Position numbers and translations under genes: made by a program. From positions 1 to 13,466 of the forward strand of contig CAAGKO010000076.1 in assembly GCA_900770445.1 (NCBI GenBank): a DNA stretch of 13,466 nucleotides, read 5' to 3'. Positions 5,327 to 12,444 of this stretch are shown piece after piece. Positions within the stretch are counted from its first letter, which is position 1; every line of letters begins with the position of its first letter. Under the pieces are notes generated by a model. That model was not told the origin of the DNA and searched no databases. It saw nothing but the letters and a program-made list of their open reading frames with translations. This DNA is from an uncultured Oribacterium sp. (GTDB lineage Bacteria; Bacillota; Clostridia; Lachnospirales; Lachnospiraceae).

Positions 5327-7842
5327 GAATCCATAAACTCCACTCTGTAATATGGGACGGCGTTGCCATCCATCGGGCGACTGAAGAAGTAGCCCTGGAC
5401 GTCGTCGCAGCCGAGTGCTGCGGCGAGGTCATACTGTGCGCGGTTCTCGACACCCTCGATACAGAGTGTCATGTTGAGATCGTGCGCGATGTTGACGATG
5501 CTCTTGATGATATTGTTCTTGCCCTGCTGGAGGTAGGAATCCGTCATCTTCTTATCGAGCTTGATGCGGTCCGCCGGGATGAAGGTGAGGTAGTTCAGCG
5601 ACGAGTAGCCCGTGCCGAAGTCATCGAGGGCGAGGCTGATGCCGAGCTCCCTGAGCTGCCGGAAGAGCATGTTCGTCTGCTCCTTATACTCCATATAGAG
5701 GCTCTCTGTGACCTCGATTTCGATGAGATCCGGCGAGATATTTTCCTTCTGAAGCAGCGACTTCAGGTACTGAACGTACTCTTCATCCTGCAGCTGCTTC
5801 GCTGAGTAGTTGATGGACACCTTCTGCAGCTCCACGCCCTGTGCGCGCCAGACGGCCATCTGATGGATGACCTTTTCGGTGACGATACGGCCGATCTGGA
5901 TGATCATGCCGTACTTTTCTGCAGAGGCAATGAAGCGGTCCGGGTAGTAGGCACCGCTCTTTAGGCGTACGAGCGCCTCGTAGCCGATGACCTTTCCGGT
6001 TTTCGTCGAGATTTGCGGCTGGTACACGATACGGAAACCGTCGTGATCGCAGGCGTCATGCAGCGTCTGGACGATATGATCCTCCTCTATGATGCGTTCA
6101 TGCATCGTCGCATCGAAGAATACCACCGTATGTTTACCGCATCCCTTCGCTTCCGTTAGTGCCTTATCCGCCTCGGAGAAGAGCTCGTTTACGAGACGGT
6201 CTTTCCCGATCTCTGTCGTCACACCGATGCTGCAGGTGACGGTCAGATGCTGCTCCTCGTAGATGTACGGCTCATTCAGAATGTTCCGAAGATAGGACAG
6301 CATCTCCGTGCTGTCCTGCCTGATCTCACATGCGAACAGGATGGCGAACTCATCACCGCCGTAGCGGGAAACGAAGCCCTGGTACTTCACAGCGACCATG
6401 CGGAGTCGACGGGACATCTCCTTCAGTACATAGTCGCCGGCGCCGTGTCCGAAGGTATCATTCAGCGGTTTGAAGTTATCGATGTCGATGAGCATGAGGG
6501 TATGCGTACCGCCCTCCCGGAGCAGCTCCTGCATGCGCATGTCGGCATGGCCTCGGTTCGGCAGCTGCGTCATCGTATCGTGCTCATACATGTACTGCAG
6601 CTTGTTTCTGGAGTACGTCAGCTCGCGTGTCTTCCGACGCTTCTCTTCGTTCGAGATTTCGAGAACGATAAGCCAGATAAAAAGTCCGCTCATGATATAG
6701 GCGATCGGCAGGATGATGGGCTTATATTGCTTGAAGTAGCTCAGCGGTTCGTTGATAAATTCGGTATCCTTCGGAAGCGCCGCGGTATTCAGTCCATGCT
6801 TCTTCAGGACGTCGAAGTCGAAGGCATAGTGTTGGATGTTCTCATAGTTCACCGGCATGTCATCGGCCGATGCCCCGTTCAGGATGTCAATGACGGTACG
6901 CGCAGCGGCTTCTCCGGCTGCTGTGTAGTCGAAGTAATGTCCCCCGGCCAGGCCGAGGTCGAGACCGCAGGCGGAGGCACGGAATACCGGTACCGGGCAG
7001 TGCTCTGCGATGAATTTCGCACTTGTTTCCATATCATAGATCGAGCCATCCGCATTCTCGAAGGCATCCAGGTAGAGCACGATGGCATTCTGACCGATGC
7101 GTCCGAGCTGCTCTGTCAGCTCATCGGTATAGAGCATCGAGGTGTTGATATACCGGAAGCTGTAGTTCGGGAAATCGGCTTCGATCTCCTTCATTCGCTT
7201 GAAGTCACCCAGTCCGGAATCTGTATCATCGTAGATGGCCACGATCGTATCCGCGTTCGGAAGAAGCTTCGCAGCGACCTTGATGGTTCCCTTCAGGTCG
7301 AAATCCTCTGTATAACCGGTAACATCATGATAGTTCATCGCACCCCGTGCGTGGTCGAAGTCATTGATGCACATGAAGACCATCGGACTGCCCTTGAAGA
7401 GGGTATCGCGATAGCGTAGACCGAACTTCAGTGCGGCATCATCGGCGAGGATGATGGCGTCGAAGGCGTCCTTATTCCGGTACTTATAGAGGAGGCTCTC
7501 ATAGACGTTCTGGAGATTACCCTCTGCCGGATAGTTACGGGTATCCATGAACTCCTCGGTGAGTGTGATGCCCGGGTACTGATCGAAGACCTTCCGGATG
7601 CCCTTCTCCTGATCCGGTACCGTGATGAAGCTTCGGCTGTACGAGCTCAGGTACAGTACATCCGCACTCGAAAAAGACGCCTCCTGCACGGTGGCAGCAG
7701 ACGAATTCTGCGCATAGGTCGAGTTGTAGAAGTCCTGGATGATCATCACGAGGCCGCATAAGATGAGGCCGACCGAGAGGGTACACAGGATGACATGGAT
7801 GTGTTTTCTTGAGAATTCTTTCAACGTTCTATTTCGTCTCAT
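5323..7842 (-). CDS. Membrane sensor with GGDEF and EAL cyclic-di-GMP domains and a periplasmic-binding-like domain
   Basis: This 839-residue protein has a membrane segment near 16-37, an extracytoplasmic region near 58-370 resembling ABC-transporter substrate-binding proteins ('ADVLYLSSYSRSF' start), a second membrane segment near 375-396, a GGDEF domain (about 410-577) and an EAL domain (about 590-835). The GGDEF signature is intact as 'RYGGDEFAIL' (493-502), and the segment before it, VKYQ, lacks the inhibitory RxxD I-site. The EAL domain keeps EAL (622-624), the N of 'SINYS', 'EVTES', 'DDFGTGYSSL' (740-749), 'KLDKK', 'EGVE' (796-799) and 'QGYFFSRP'. Both the diguanylate cyclase and phosphodiesterase activities therefore look possible. 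The ligand of the outer domain is not evident. The start at 7842 has AGGAG about 12 nt upstream. It is the first gene of a two-gene unit with rsmH. Confidence 0.93.
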   Translation of the reverse strand: MRRNRTLKEFSRKHIHVILCTLSVGLILCGLVMIIQDFYNSTYAQNSSAATVQEASFSSADVLYLSSYSRSFITVPDQEKGIRKVFDQYPGITLTEEFMDTRNYPAEGNLQNVYESLLYKYRNKDAFDAIILADDAALKFGLRYRDTLFKGSPMVFMCINDFDHARGAMNYHDVTGYTEDFDLKGTIKVAAKLLPNADTIVAIYDDTDSGLGDFKRMKEIEADFPNYSFRYINTSMLYTDELTEQLGRIGQNAIVLYLDAFENADGSIYDMETSAKFIAEHCPVPVFRASACGLDLGLAGGHYFDYTAAGEAAARTVIDILNGASADDMPVNYENIQHYAFDFDVLKKHGLNTAALPKDTEFINEPLSYFKQYKPIILPIAYIMSGLFIWLIVLEISNEEKRRKTRELTYSRNKLQYMYEHDTMTQLPNRGHADMRMQELLREGGTHTLMLIDIDNFKPLNDTFGHGAGDYVLKEMSRRLRMVAVKYQGFVSRYGGDEFAILFACEIRQDSTEMLSYLRNILNEPYIYEEQHLTVTCSIGVTTEIGKDRLVNELFSEADKALTEAKGCGKHTVVFFDATMHERIIEEDHIVQTLHDACDHDGFRIVYQPQISTKTGKVIGYEALVRLKSGAYYPDRFIASAEKYGMIIQIGRIVTEKVIHQMAVWRAQGVELQKVSINYSAKQLQDEEYVQYLKSLLQKENISPDLIEIEVTESLYMEYKEQTNMLFRQLRELGISLALDDFGTGYSSLNYLTFIPADRIKLDKKMTDSYLQQGKNNIIKSIVNIAHDLNMTLCIEGVENRAQYDLAAALGCDDVQGYFFSRPMDGNAVPYYRVEFMDS

Positions 7843-7866
7843 GGGTGTGAGTCGCTCCTGCCAAAT

Positions 7867-7895
7867 ATTTTACCGTAGAACGTTGTTTCGAGCAA
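7867..7895 (-). promoter_or_regulatory. Possible promoter for the GGDEF-EAL / rsmH unit
   Basis: TTGCTC (7895-7890), a 17-bp spacer and TAAAAT (7872-7867) on the minus strand lie about 25 bp before the start codon. The -35 is only half matched, so this is tentative. Confidence 0.4.
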
Positions 7896-7931
7896 GTTGA
7901 TTGTGCAGAATGACAGTGACAGTGAAAGCCA

Positions 7932-8160
7932 GGGGCACCGGAGGGACGGCAACGGAGACCATACGTAGAGACCGTGTGAAATCAAGCCGCGTCCCCTTAG
8001 CGGCACTTGGTGTTATCTCTCCCTGGAACCCTCTGTCAACGCTGAGTTTTCATCAAGAAAACTCAGCGATTGCAGAGGGCCTAGTGCCGCTTAGGGTTCC
8101 CGGCTTAGATTGAACCGGTCTCGGAGTACTGTGTCTCCGTTGCCGTCCCTCCGGTGCCCC
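7932..8160 (+). repeat. Long inverted-repeat element, copy 3 (perfect 28-bp outer stem)
   Basis: This 229-bp element starts and ends with a perfect 28-bp inverted repeat (7932-7959 and 8133-8160). Nested inside are GAGACCG with CGGTCTC, an imperfect AAATC with GATT, AGCGGCACT with AGTGCCGCT, CCCTCTG with CAGAGGG, and the central GCTGAGTTTTC/GAAAACTCAGC stem with loop ATCAA. The left arm has an unpaired stretch of about 20 nt (TGTTATCTCTCCCTGGAA) in the same place as in copy 2. The outer stem differs in sequence from copy 2 but is fully paired. It fills most of the gap between the fliB-like stop (21 bp away) and the GGDEF-EAL gene. It has no ORF and no visible target-site duplication. Confidence 0.88.
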
Positions 8161-8181
8161 GTCTTCTCATATAGTCATCTC

Positions 8182-9195
8182 TCAGCGCGTTTTGAGAAGC
8201 TCGACATTGCCTTCGTCGTGCTCGACTTCCTTCGAGAAGAGGTGCGCGACGTCGATGATGTCTGAAACGTCGATCTGCTGCTGTTCGGTCCAGCGGTTGT
8301 AGAGCATGAGAAGGATCATCATGAGGCTGCGGTGCACGAGGCAGAGCTCGATTTCGATGTCGCCGTCGATGCAGGTGTCGATGAAGTAACGGTAGGTGAA
8401 ATAGACGGCGAGCTTCGTGAACCAGCGGTCGAGCTGTGCGGCTTCCTCCTGCATGAACTGCGGGAGTGGATCGAGGAAGTGCGGATCTCTGCAGTTCTGC
8501 TCGTAGCTTTCGATGAGGGCATCCCACTCCGGGCGAAGGGAATCGAAATGCTTCATAAGCTCGACGAGGGCCGGGAAATCCTCCTTCAGATAGTTTCGCT
8601 CCGCGTCGGCTTCCTTCGGGTCGAGGCCCTGCGCCTCCGCGACGAGGGCGCGCACGGCCTGCCATGCATCGAGGAATGCGCCACCATGATTCTGGAGCAG
8701 CTCGATGCAGCGGTTCCGGAGGGCGAGCACCTCGATGAGGGTCTCCTGCTCTTCCTCGCTGATCTCCTCACCCGGGATCTCGTTCTCGGAGCGGATGTAC
8801 TCGATGCGATCGCACTCCGTGAAGAAAATGCGACCAAGCTCTATGCAGCTCAGACTCATGTCGATCTGCTCATAATTTCCGATGTCCATGAAGTAGCGCG
8901 GGTATTCCGTACAGGTCTGGCAGAGGCTCTCCTCCCCGAGCTGGATGTACATCTCGCAGAGGAGGTCCTTCCGGAGAAACGGGCAGCGGCCTTCCTTCGT
9001 GAGCGGGAAGAAGCAGTCGCCGTCCTCTTCCCGGATATGGGCGCGCAACGTATCGCCGAACGCTCCTTCGACGCTGCGGTAGTATGCGCTTGACACCTCG
9101 TCGACGTCGACCTCCCAGCCGGCACAGCAGGTGTCCGGGCAGCGGCCGCCGATGCAGCGGAACTTTTCATAGTAGGATGGATATTCGATGATCAT
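8182..9195 (-). CDS. fliB: FliB-type lysine-N-methylase family protein
   Basis: The N-terminus carries the Cys cluster typical of flagellin lysine-N-methylase FliB and related YkgJ-like proteins: 'FRCIGGRCPDTCCAGW' with Cys 14, 19, 23 and 24, followed by Cys 61, 71, 80, 92, 95 and 117 in 'CPFL', 'LLCEMY' and 'LCQTCTEYPR'. Such cysteines are expected to bind a metal or iron-sulfur centre. FliB methylates lysines on flagellin in Salmonella; here no flagellar gene is in the window, so the substrate is open. The length (337 aa) is a little short of the usual. The C-terminal two thirds is helical-looking and weakly conserved. No signal peptide or membrane segment is seen. The start is 6 bp after the dus stop, so the two are probably co-transcribed. 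The family call is confident; the gene name and substrate are less so. Confidence 0.82.
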   Translation of the reverse strand: MIIEYPSYYEKFRCIGGRCPDTCCAGWEVDVDEVSSAYYRSVEGAFGDTLRAHIREEDGDCFFPLTKEGRCPFLRKDLLCEMYIQLGEESLCQTCTEYPRYFMDIGNYEQIDMSLSCIELGRIFFTECDRIEYIRSENEIPGEEISEEEQETLIEVLALRNRCIELLQNHGGAFLDAWQAVRALVAEAQGLDPKEADAERNYLKEDFPALVELMKHFDSLRPEWDALIESYEQNCRDPHFLDPLPQFMQEEAAQLDRWFTKLAVYFTYRYFIDTCIDGDIEIELCLVHRSLMMILLMLYNRWTEQQQIDVSDIIDVAHLFSKEVEHDEGNVELLKTR

Positions 9196-9201
9196 GATGT
9201 C

Positions 9202-10356
9202 TTACACCTCTCCCTTCAGCGGACAGTTTGCGAGCAGATTCCGTACCGCCGCACGGTAACGCACGATGGTATCCGCCTTTCGAATCTCCTTCATGTAGCG
9301 CTCGCTGCCCTCGAAGGACTGACTCAGCCAGTTCCAGTACTCCTTCATCTTAAACAGGGTATTCCGCTCACTCTGCATTTCGGTCATGTAATTTTCGAGG
9401 AGCTGCTCGTGGAAGGCCTTCAGCTCCTCAAGCGTCGCCGCCGCCCCACCCCGGATCTGACGCACGAGGGCCGGATTCGTGAGGAGTCCGCGGCCGATCA
9501 TGATGCTATCGATCGACGGGAACATCCGGGTGATCCGTTCATAGTCTGCGACGGTGACGATGTCTCCGTTATACACGAGGTGGTGCTTCGACGCCTCGAC
9601 GAACTGCCGGAAGACGTCGAGATGCACCTCTCCGCGGTAGATCTGCTTCTGTACACGCGGATGCACGATGAGGTCCTTCAGCGGGTAACGGTTATAAACA
9701 CGGATCAGCTCGCCGGCCTCGTCCGGTTCCCAGCCGCCGATCCGGGTCTTCACGGAGATGCAGACATGCGTCCGGCCATCTGCGGTCTTTACCGGCTTCG
9801 GGCGGATCGCGCCGTCTCCCTCTTCCGAAGCCAATGTCTCTGCCGCTTCGTTCATCTCGTCGCGCGATGCCTCGGATGCCTCCGCGTATTTCGAGTCCAA
9901 TGTCTCTGCCGGCGACATCTTCTCGAACAGCGGTACCTCAGGCGCGTCCGCGATATCATAGCAGATGCCTTCTTTTTCCAGAAGCTCGAAGGTCTGATTG
10001 AGAAATTCGTCGAGGCGGTCCGGATCACGGAGCAGACCGGCGCCTTTTCCTTTCGCGACGACCGTACCGCTCGGGCAGCCTGCATTGAGATTCACCTCGG
10101 TATAACCGCGCTTCGCCATCTCCCGGATGGCCCAGACGAACATCTCTGCGTTGTTCGTGATGATCTGCGGCACGACACGCATGCCGAGGTTATGTTCCGG
10201 CGCGACATCGCGCTCCTCGCGGTGCGTGAACTGGAAGGTATCGTTCGCCGAGAGAAACGGCGTATAGAAGCGATCGAGGCCGGGGAAGGCGGCGTTGTAC
10301 GCGGTCCGAAAACAATAGCCGGTGACGCCCTCCATCGGTGCGAAATAGAAGTTCAT
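9202..10356 (-). CDS. dus: tRNA-dihydrouridine synthase family protein
   Basis: Dus enzymes reduce uridine to dihydrouridine in tRNA using FMN and NADPH. The start 'MNFYFAPMEGVTGYCFR' is the usual FMN-barrel opening. 'EVNLNAGCPSGTVVAKGKGAGLL' holds the catalytic Cys94, and 'SVKTRIG' (201-207), 'IVHPRVQKQIY' (230-240), 'VYNGDI' (261-266) and 'IMIGRGLLTNP' (285-295) carry the expected FMN- and tRNA-contact residues. At 384 residues it exceeds the usual length of about 310-330, because residues 130-193, between strand 3 and 'VKTRIG', are a family-atypical insertion rich in Ala, Ser and Glu. AAAGGAT about 8 nt upstream supports the start. The fliB-like gene follows after 6 bp. The Dus subfamily (target uridine position) cannot be told from the sequence alone. 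Confidence 0.93.
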   Translation of the reverse strand: MNFYFAPMEGVTGYCFRTAYNAAFPGLDRFYTPFLSANDTFQFTHREERDVAPEHNLGMRVVPQIITNNAEMFVWAIREMAKRGYTEVNLNAGCPSGTVVAKGKGAGLLRDPDRLDEFLNQTFELLEKEGICYDIADAPEVPLFEKMSPAETLDSKYAEASEASRDEMNEAAETLASEEGDGAIRPKPVKTADGRTHVCISVKTRIGGWEPDEAGELIRVYNRYPLKDLIVHPRVQKQIYRGEVHLDVFRQFVEASKHHLVYNGDIVTVADYERITRMFPSIDSIMIGRGLLTNPALVRQIRGGAAATLEELKAFHEQLLENYMTEMQSERNTLFKMKEYWNWLSQSFEGSERYMKEIRKADTIVRYRAAVRNLLANCPLKGEV

Positions 10357-10386
10357 AAAGTAAATCCTTTTGTTTGCAATAGGCGG

Positions 10387-10414
10387 AGTTATGGTTCAGA
10401 TGTAGTTAAGTCAA
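10387..10414 (-). promoter_or_regulatory. Possible promoter for dus-fliB inside repeat copy 4
   Basis: TTGACT (10414-10409), a 16-bp spacer and ATAACT (10392-10387) on the minus strand face dus, whose ATG is about 30 bp further on. The -35 half lies in the outer end of the inverted-repeat element. Tentative. Confidence 0.35.
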
Positions 10415-10493
10415 GGCGTGGCCCGAAGGGACGGTCTCGGAGTACTGTGCCTCCGTTGCCGCCCCTCCGGCCCCTTGGCTGAACTGCAATGAT
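10394..10493 (+). repeat. Long inverted-repeat element, copy 4 (core deleted)
   Basis: The left end GTTCAGATGTAGTTAAG-TCAAGGCGTG matches copy 2, and the right end TCTCGGAGTACTGTGCCTCC plus TTGCCGCCCCTCCGGCC matches copy 3, ending in GAACTGCAATGAT like copy 2. About 150 bp, including the central hairpin and most of both arms, are missing at a junction near 10431-10434, where both flanks in copy 2 contain CGG. Pairing remains between GTTCAG and CTGAAC, CAAGG and CCTTG, and the CCCGAAGGGACGG and CCGCCCCTCCGG segments. It lies 18 bp after the stop of the patatin gene. Confidence 0.75.
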
Positions 10494-10510
10494 CTATCAC
10501 TGTGCGCATG

Positions 10511-11374
10511 TTAGCCGAGGAATGCGCGGACCTCCTCGAGTCGCTTCTGCGCCTCGCTGCGCCCGATCTGGTACACGCGCTCCAGCTCCTCCGGATCGTG
10601 CTCGACGCGGCGGATACGGAGAGGCGCCGGCGGCTGGATCACCAGTACCTGACCGGTGGTCTCCTTCGCGTGCACATCCGCGAGCTGATCGTTGTACATG
10701 AAGTGACGGTTCTTCATCGCCTCATAGCAGAGCGGATACTGCTTCTGAATCTTGCGGAAGGCCTGCATGCCCGCCTGCGGCTTCTTCTGGTAGCTTCGGT
10801 CCTGTGTGAGGATGACGACATTGCGTTCATAGCCGATATGCTCCATGAAGCAGAGCGGGATCGCGTTGCTGATACCGCCATCGAGGAGCGTCTGGCCCCG
10901 GATCACGACCGGCTTCGACACGAGCGGCATGGAGGCACTCGCACGGAACCACTCCATCTCCTCCGGATCCGAGGTCTTACACTCATGATAGACCGGACGG
11001 CCGGTATCACAGTCCGTCGCGACGATATAAAACTTCATCGGATTCGAGAGGAATGTGTCCCAGTCGAAAAGATCGAGCGTCTCCGGAAGCGTATGATAGC
11101 AGAACTCGGCATTATAGAGGTTTCCTGTCTTCAGCAGGGACTCGATGCTGCAGTAGCGTCGGTCCTTCGCGAAGCGCTTATTATAGCGGATCGTGCGTCC
11201 GATCTGCCGCGACTTGAAATTGCACCCGAAGGTGGCACCCGCCGACACACCGACCATACCATCGAAGGTGATGCCCTCCTCCATAAACACATCGAGCACA
11301 CCCGCGGTGAACATCCCGCGCATCGCGCCGCCTTCACATACCAGGCCCGTACGGACCGTCTTTTCTTCTTCCAT
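10511..11374 (-). CDS. Patatin-like phospholipase family protein
   Basis: Patatin-like proteins are acyl hydrolases that use a Ser-Asp dyad. Numbered from the chosen start (287 aa), 'LVCEGGAMRGMFTAGVLD' (11-28) is the glycine-rich oxyanion region, 'GVSAG' (42-46) is the GxSxG elbow with Ser44, and 'DGG' (165-167) supplies Asp165. All key residues are present, so it should be active. The overall form resembles the bacterial YjjU-like branch. No signal peptide or membrane segment is seen, so it probably acts in the cytoplasm or at the inner membrane face. The open frame extends to an ATG at 11431, but those 19 residues are basic and unconserved. GGAGG exactly 7 nt before 11374 argues for the shorter form. 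The natural substrate is unknown. Confidence 0.9.
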   Translation of the reverse strand: MEEEKTVRTGLVCEGGAMRGMFTAGVLDVFMEEGITFDGMVGVSAGATFGCNFKSRQIGRTIRYNKRFAKDRRYCSIESLLKTGNLYNAEFCYHTLPETLDLFDWDTFLSNPMKFYIVATDCDTGRPVYHECKTSDPEEMEWFRASASMPLVSKPVVIRGQTLLDGGISNAIPLCFMEHIGYERNVVILTQDRSYQKKPQAGMQAFRKIQKQYPLCYEAMKNRHFMYNDQLADVHAKETTGQVLVIQPPAPLRIRRVEHDPEELERVYQIGRSEAQKRLEEVRAFLG

Positions 11375-11381
11375 CCTTCTG

Positions 11382-11386
11382 CCTCC
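11382..11386 (-). promoter_or_regulatory. Ribosome binding site deciding the patatin gene start
   Basis: GGAGG on the minus strand lies 7 nt before the ATG at 11372-11374. The alternative ATG at 11431 is preceded by GATTGAAAAAAG, with no Shine-Dalgarno match. Confidence 0.8.
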
Positions 11387-11442
11387 ACTTTTCCGTCTGT
11401 TTCTATTCCGTCTCTCATGCTGGAACGACATCTTTTTTCAAT

Positions 11443-11461
11443 CGGCGGACGATTTCCGCCG
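11443..11461. other. Short hairpin between the transpeptidase and patatin genes
   Basis: CGGCGGA (11443-11449) pairs perfectly with TCCGCCG (11455-11461) around a 5-nt loop. In the direction of transcription it is followed by ATTGAAAAAAG rather than a T run, so it is not a standard intrinsic terminator; it may act on transcript stability or do nothing. Confidence 0.4.
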
Positions 11462-11480
11462 GAACAGGTCCCTCAGCTGC

Positions 11481-12323
11481 TTAGAAATTCGCGATCGATG
11501 CTTCGTTCGGCACGATCATCATGTAGCAACCGTTATGACACTGCTGCAGCAGCGCGATCATGTCCGCTTCCTCGACAGAAACGCAGCCCGCCGAGCCCCA
11601 GTCTGCCGGATTCTTGCAGTGCAGGAAGATCGCAGACCCACGCTTGTAGACGGTCGGGTTCACATTGAAACCGACGGCCATCGCATACTTATAGCAGATC
11701 GTGTACTCGCTAAGATGCTCTCCGCTGATCGGTGTCGCGCTCTCGACCCATATGTTATACGTCGCCTGCTCGCCGGACCAGTAGGAGTTCGGCGTCACAT
11801 CGCGCCAGCTCATCTGCGTGCCCGGATTCGGGGAGATGCCGAACGCATGGAGGATCGGGAAGGAGCCGACCGGCGTCGTCTGGTCCCCCTCGTGTCGCTC
11901 GTTCCACGCCTTCAGCCCGTTCCGTCCATAACCGCAGTAGGTTTCCATCGCCCGCTTCCAACTGCCGTCCGCCTGCTTATTATAGAGGGCGAGACTGTGG
12001 TCCACGACGAGGATGATCTGGTCTGTGATCTGTGCGGTCAGCGTTTTCGCCAATGCTTCTGCCTTCGCATCGTCACCCGGCGCCGGGCTCGTCACCGGCT
12101 CCGTGATGTCGATGATGGCCGCCTGTCCGTCTGTGCGCTGAGCGGAAGAATCGCTGCCCGTCGACGTATTCGTAAGCGCCGTCGTCACTGTAGCGGTATA
12201 GGTATCACCGGACGGCGATAGATTTGCGCCCGGTCCGAACTCTGCCAGTGAAGTAAAAGCGCTGCTGACGAAAAACATCGCTGCGAGCAGGCAGATCCCG
12301 ATAAGATTTTTTCTCTTTTTCAT
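11481..12323 (-). CDS. Secreted L,D-transpeptidase (YkuD domain)
   Basis: L,D-transpeptidases cross-link peptidoglycan stem peptides or attach proteins to them using a catalytic cysteine. Numbered from the chosen start (280 aa), residues 1-27 form a signal peptide (MKKRKN, a hydrophobic core, and a likely cut after SLA). A Ser/Thr-rich linker runs to about 85, and the YkuD domain fills about 103-275. The catalytic motif is 'FLHCKNPADWGSAGCVS', with His235, Ser244 and Cys247 in the HxnSxGC pattern; 'TPVGSF' near 150-155 is also typical. The protein should work outside the membrane, on the wall. An ATG at 12347 would add 8 residues, but AAAAGGAT sits 7 nt before 12323 and the signal peptide begins there. 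It stands between truA and the patatin gene with about 100-bp gaps, so co-transcription is uncertain. Confidence 0.92.
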   Translation of the reverse strand: MKKRKNLIGICLLAAMFFVSSAFTSLAEFGPGANLSPSGDTYTATVTTALTNTSTGSDSSAQRTDGQAAIIDITEPVTSPAPGDDAKAEALAKTLTAQITDQIILVVDHSLALYNKQADGSWKRAMETYCGYGRNGLKAWNERHEGDQTTPVGSFPILHAFGISPNPGTQMSWRDVTPNSYWSGEQATYNIWVESATPISGEHLSEYTICYKYAMAVGFNVNPTVYKRGSAIFLHCKNPADWGSAGCVSVEEADMIALLQQCHNGCYMMIVPNEASIANF

Positions 12324-12330
12324 ACTGTAT

Positions 12331-12338
12331 ATCCTTTT
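12331..12338 (-). promoter_or_regulatory. Ribosome binding site deciding the transpeptidase start
   Basis: AAAAGGAT on the minus strand lies 7 nt before the ATG at 12321-12323 and immediately ahead of the signal-peptide codons. Confidence 0.7.
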
Positions 12339-12365
12339 ATACTCCATATCATAGATCCCAAGACG

Positions 12366-12386
12366 TCGACAGACGCCTTCTGTCGA
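12366..12386. other. Hairpin between truA and the transpeptidase gene
   Basis: TCGACAG (12366-12372) pairs with CTGTCGA (12380-12386) around a 7-nt loop. A second pairing, ATACGG (12392-12397) with CCGTAT (12409-12414), lies beside it. No T run follows on the minus strand, so neither is a clear terminator. I see no convincing promoter in this gap. Confidence 0.45.
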
Positions 12387-12444
12387 AGCTTATACGGGAT
12401 ACAGGCATCCGTATCGTTTACGCTGATCTTATCATCCATGCGGA

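Noticed and set aside
6247..7419. Long plus-strand open frame of 390 codons
   Set aside because: It lies wholly antisense to the GGDEF-EAL gene, whose domains are unmistakable. High GC keeps the opposite frame open, and the translation shows no family motif.
7932..8160. Insertion sequence with transposase, or a tRNA/rRNA remnant
   Set aside because: There is no coding frame, no target-site duplication visible to me, and no tRNA or rRNA signature. It is nearly symmetrical from end to end.
9409..10482. Plus-strand open frame of 357 codons
   Set aside because: It is antisense to dus and runs into repeat copy 4; the translation looks like a shadow with no recognisable domain.
11443..11461. Intrinsic terminator after the transpeptidase gene
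   Set aside because: The stem is good, but on the minus strand it is followed by A residues rather than T; no T run lies on the plus-strand side either.
10502..12221. Two overlapping plus-strand open frames of 388 and 342 codons
   Set aside because: They are antisense to the patatin and L,D-transpeptidase genes, which have intact catalytic motifs and good ribosome binding sites.
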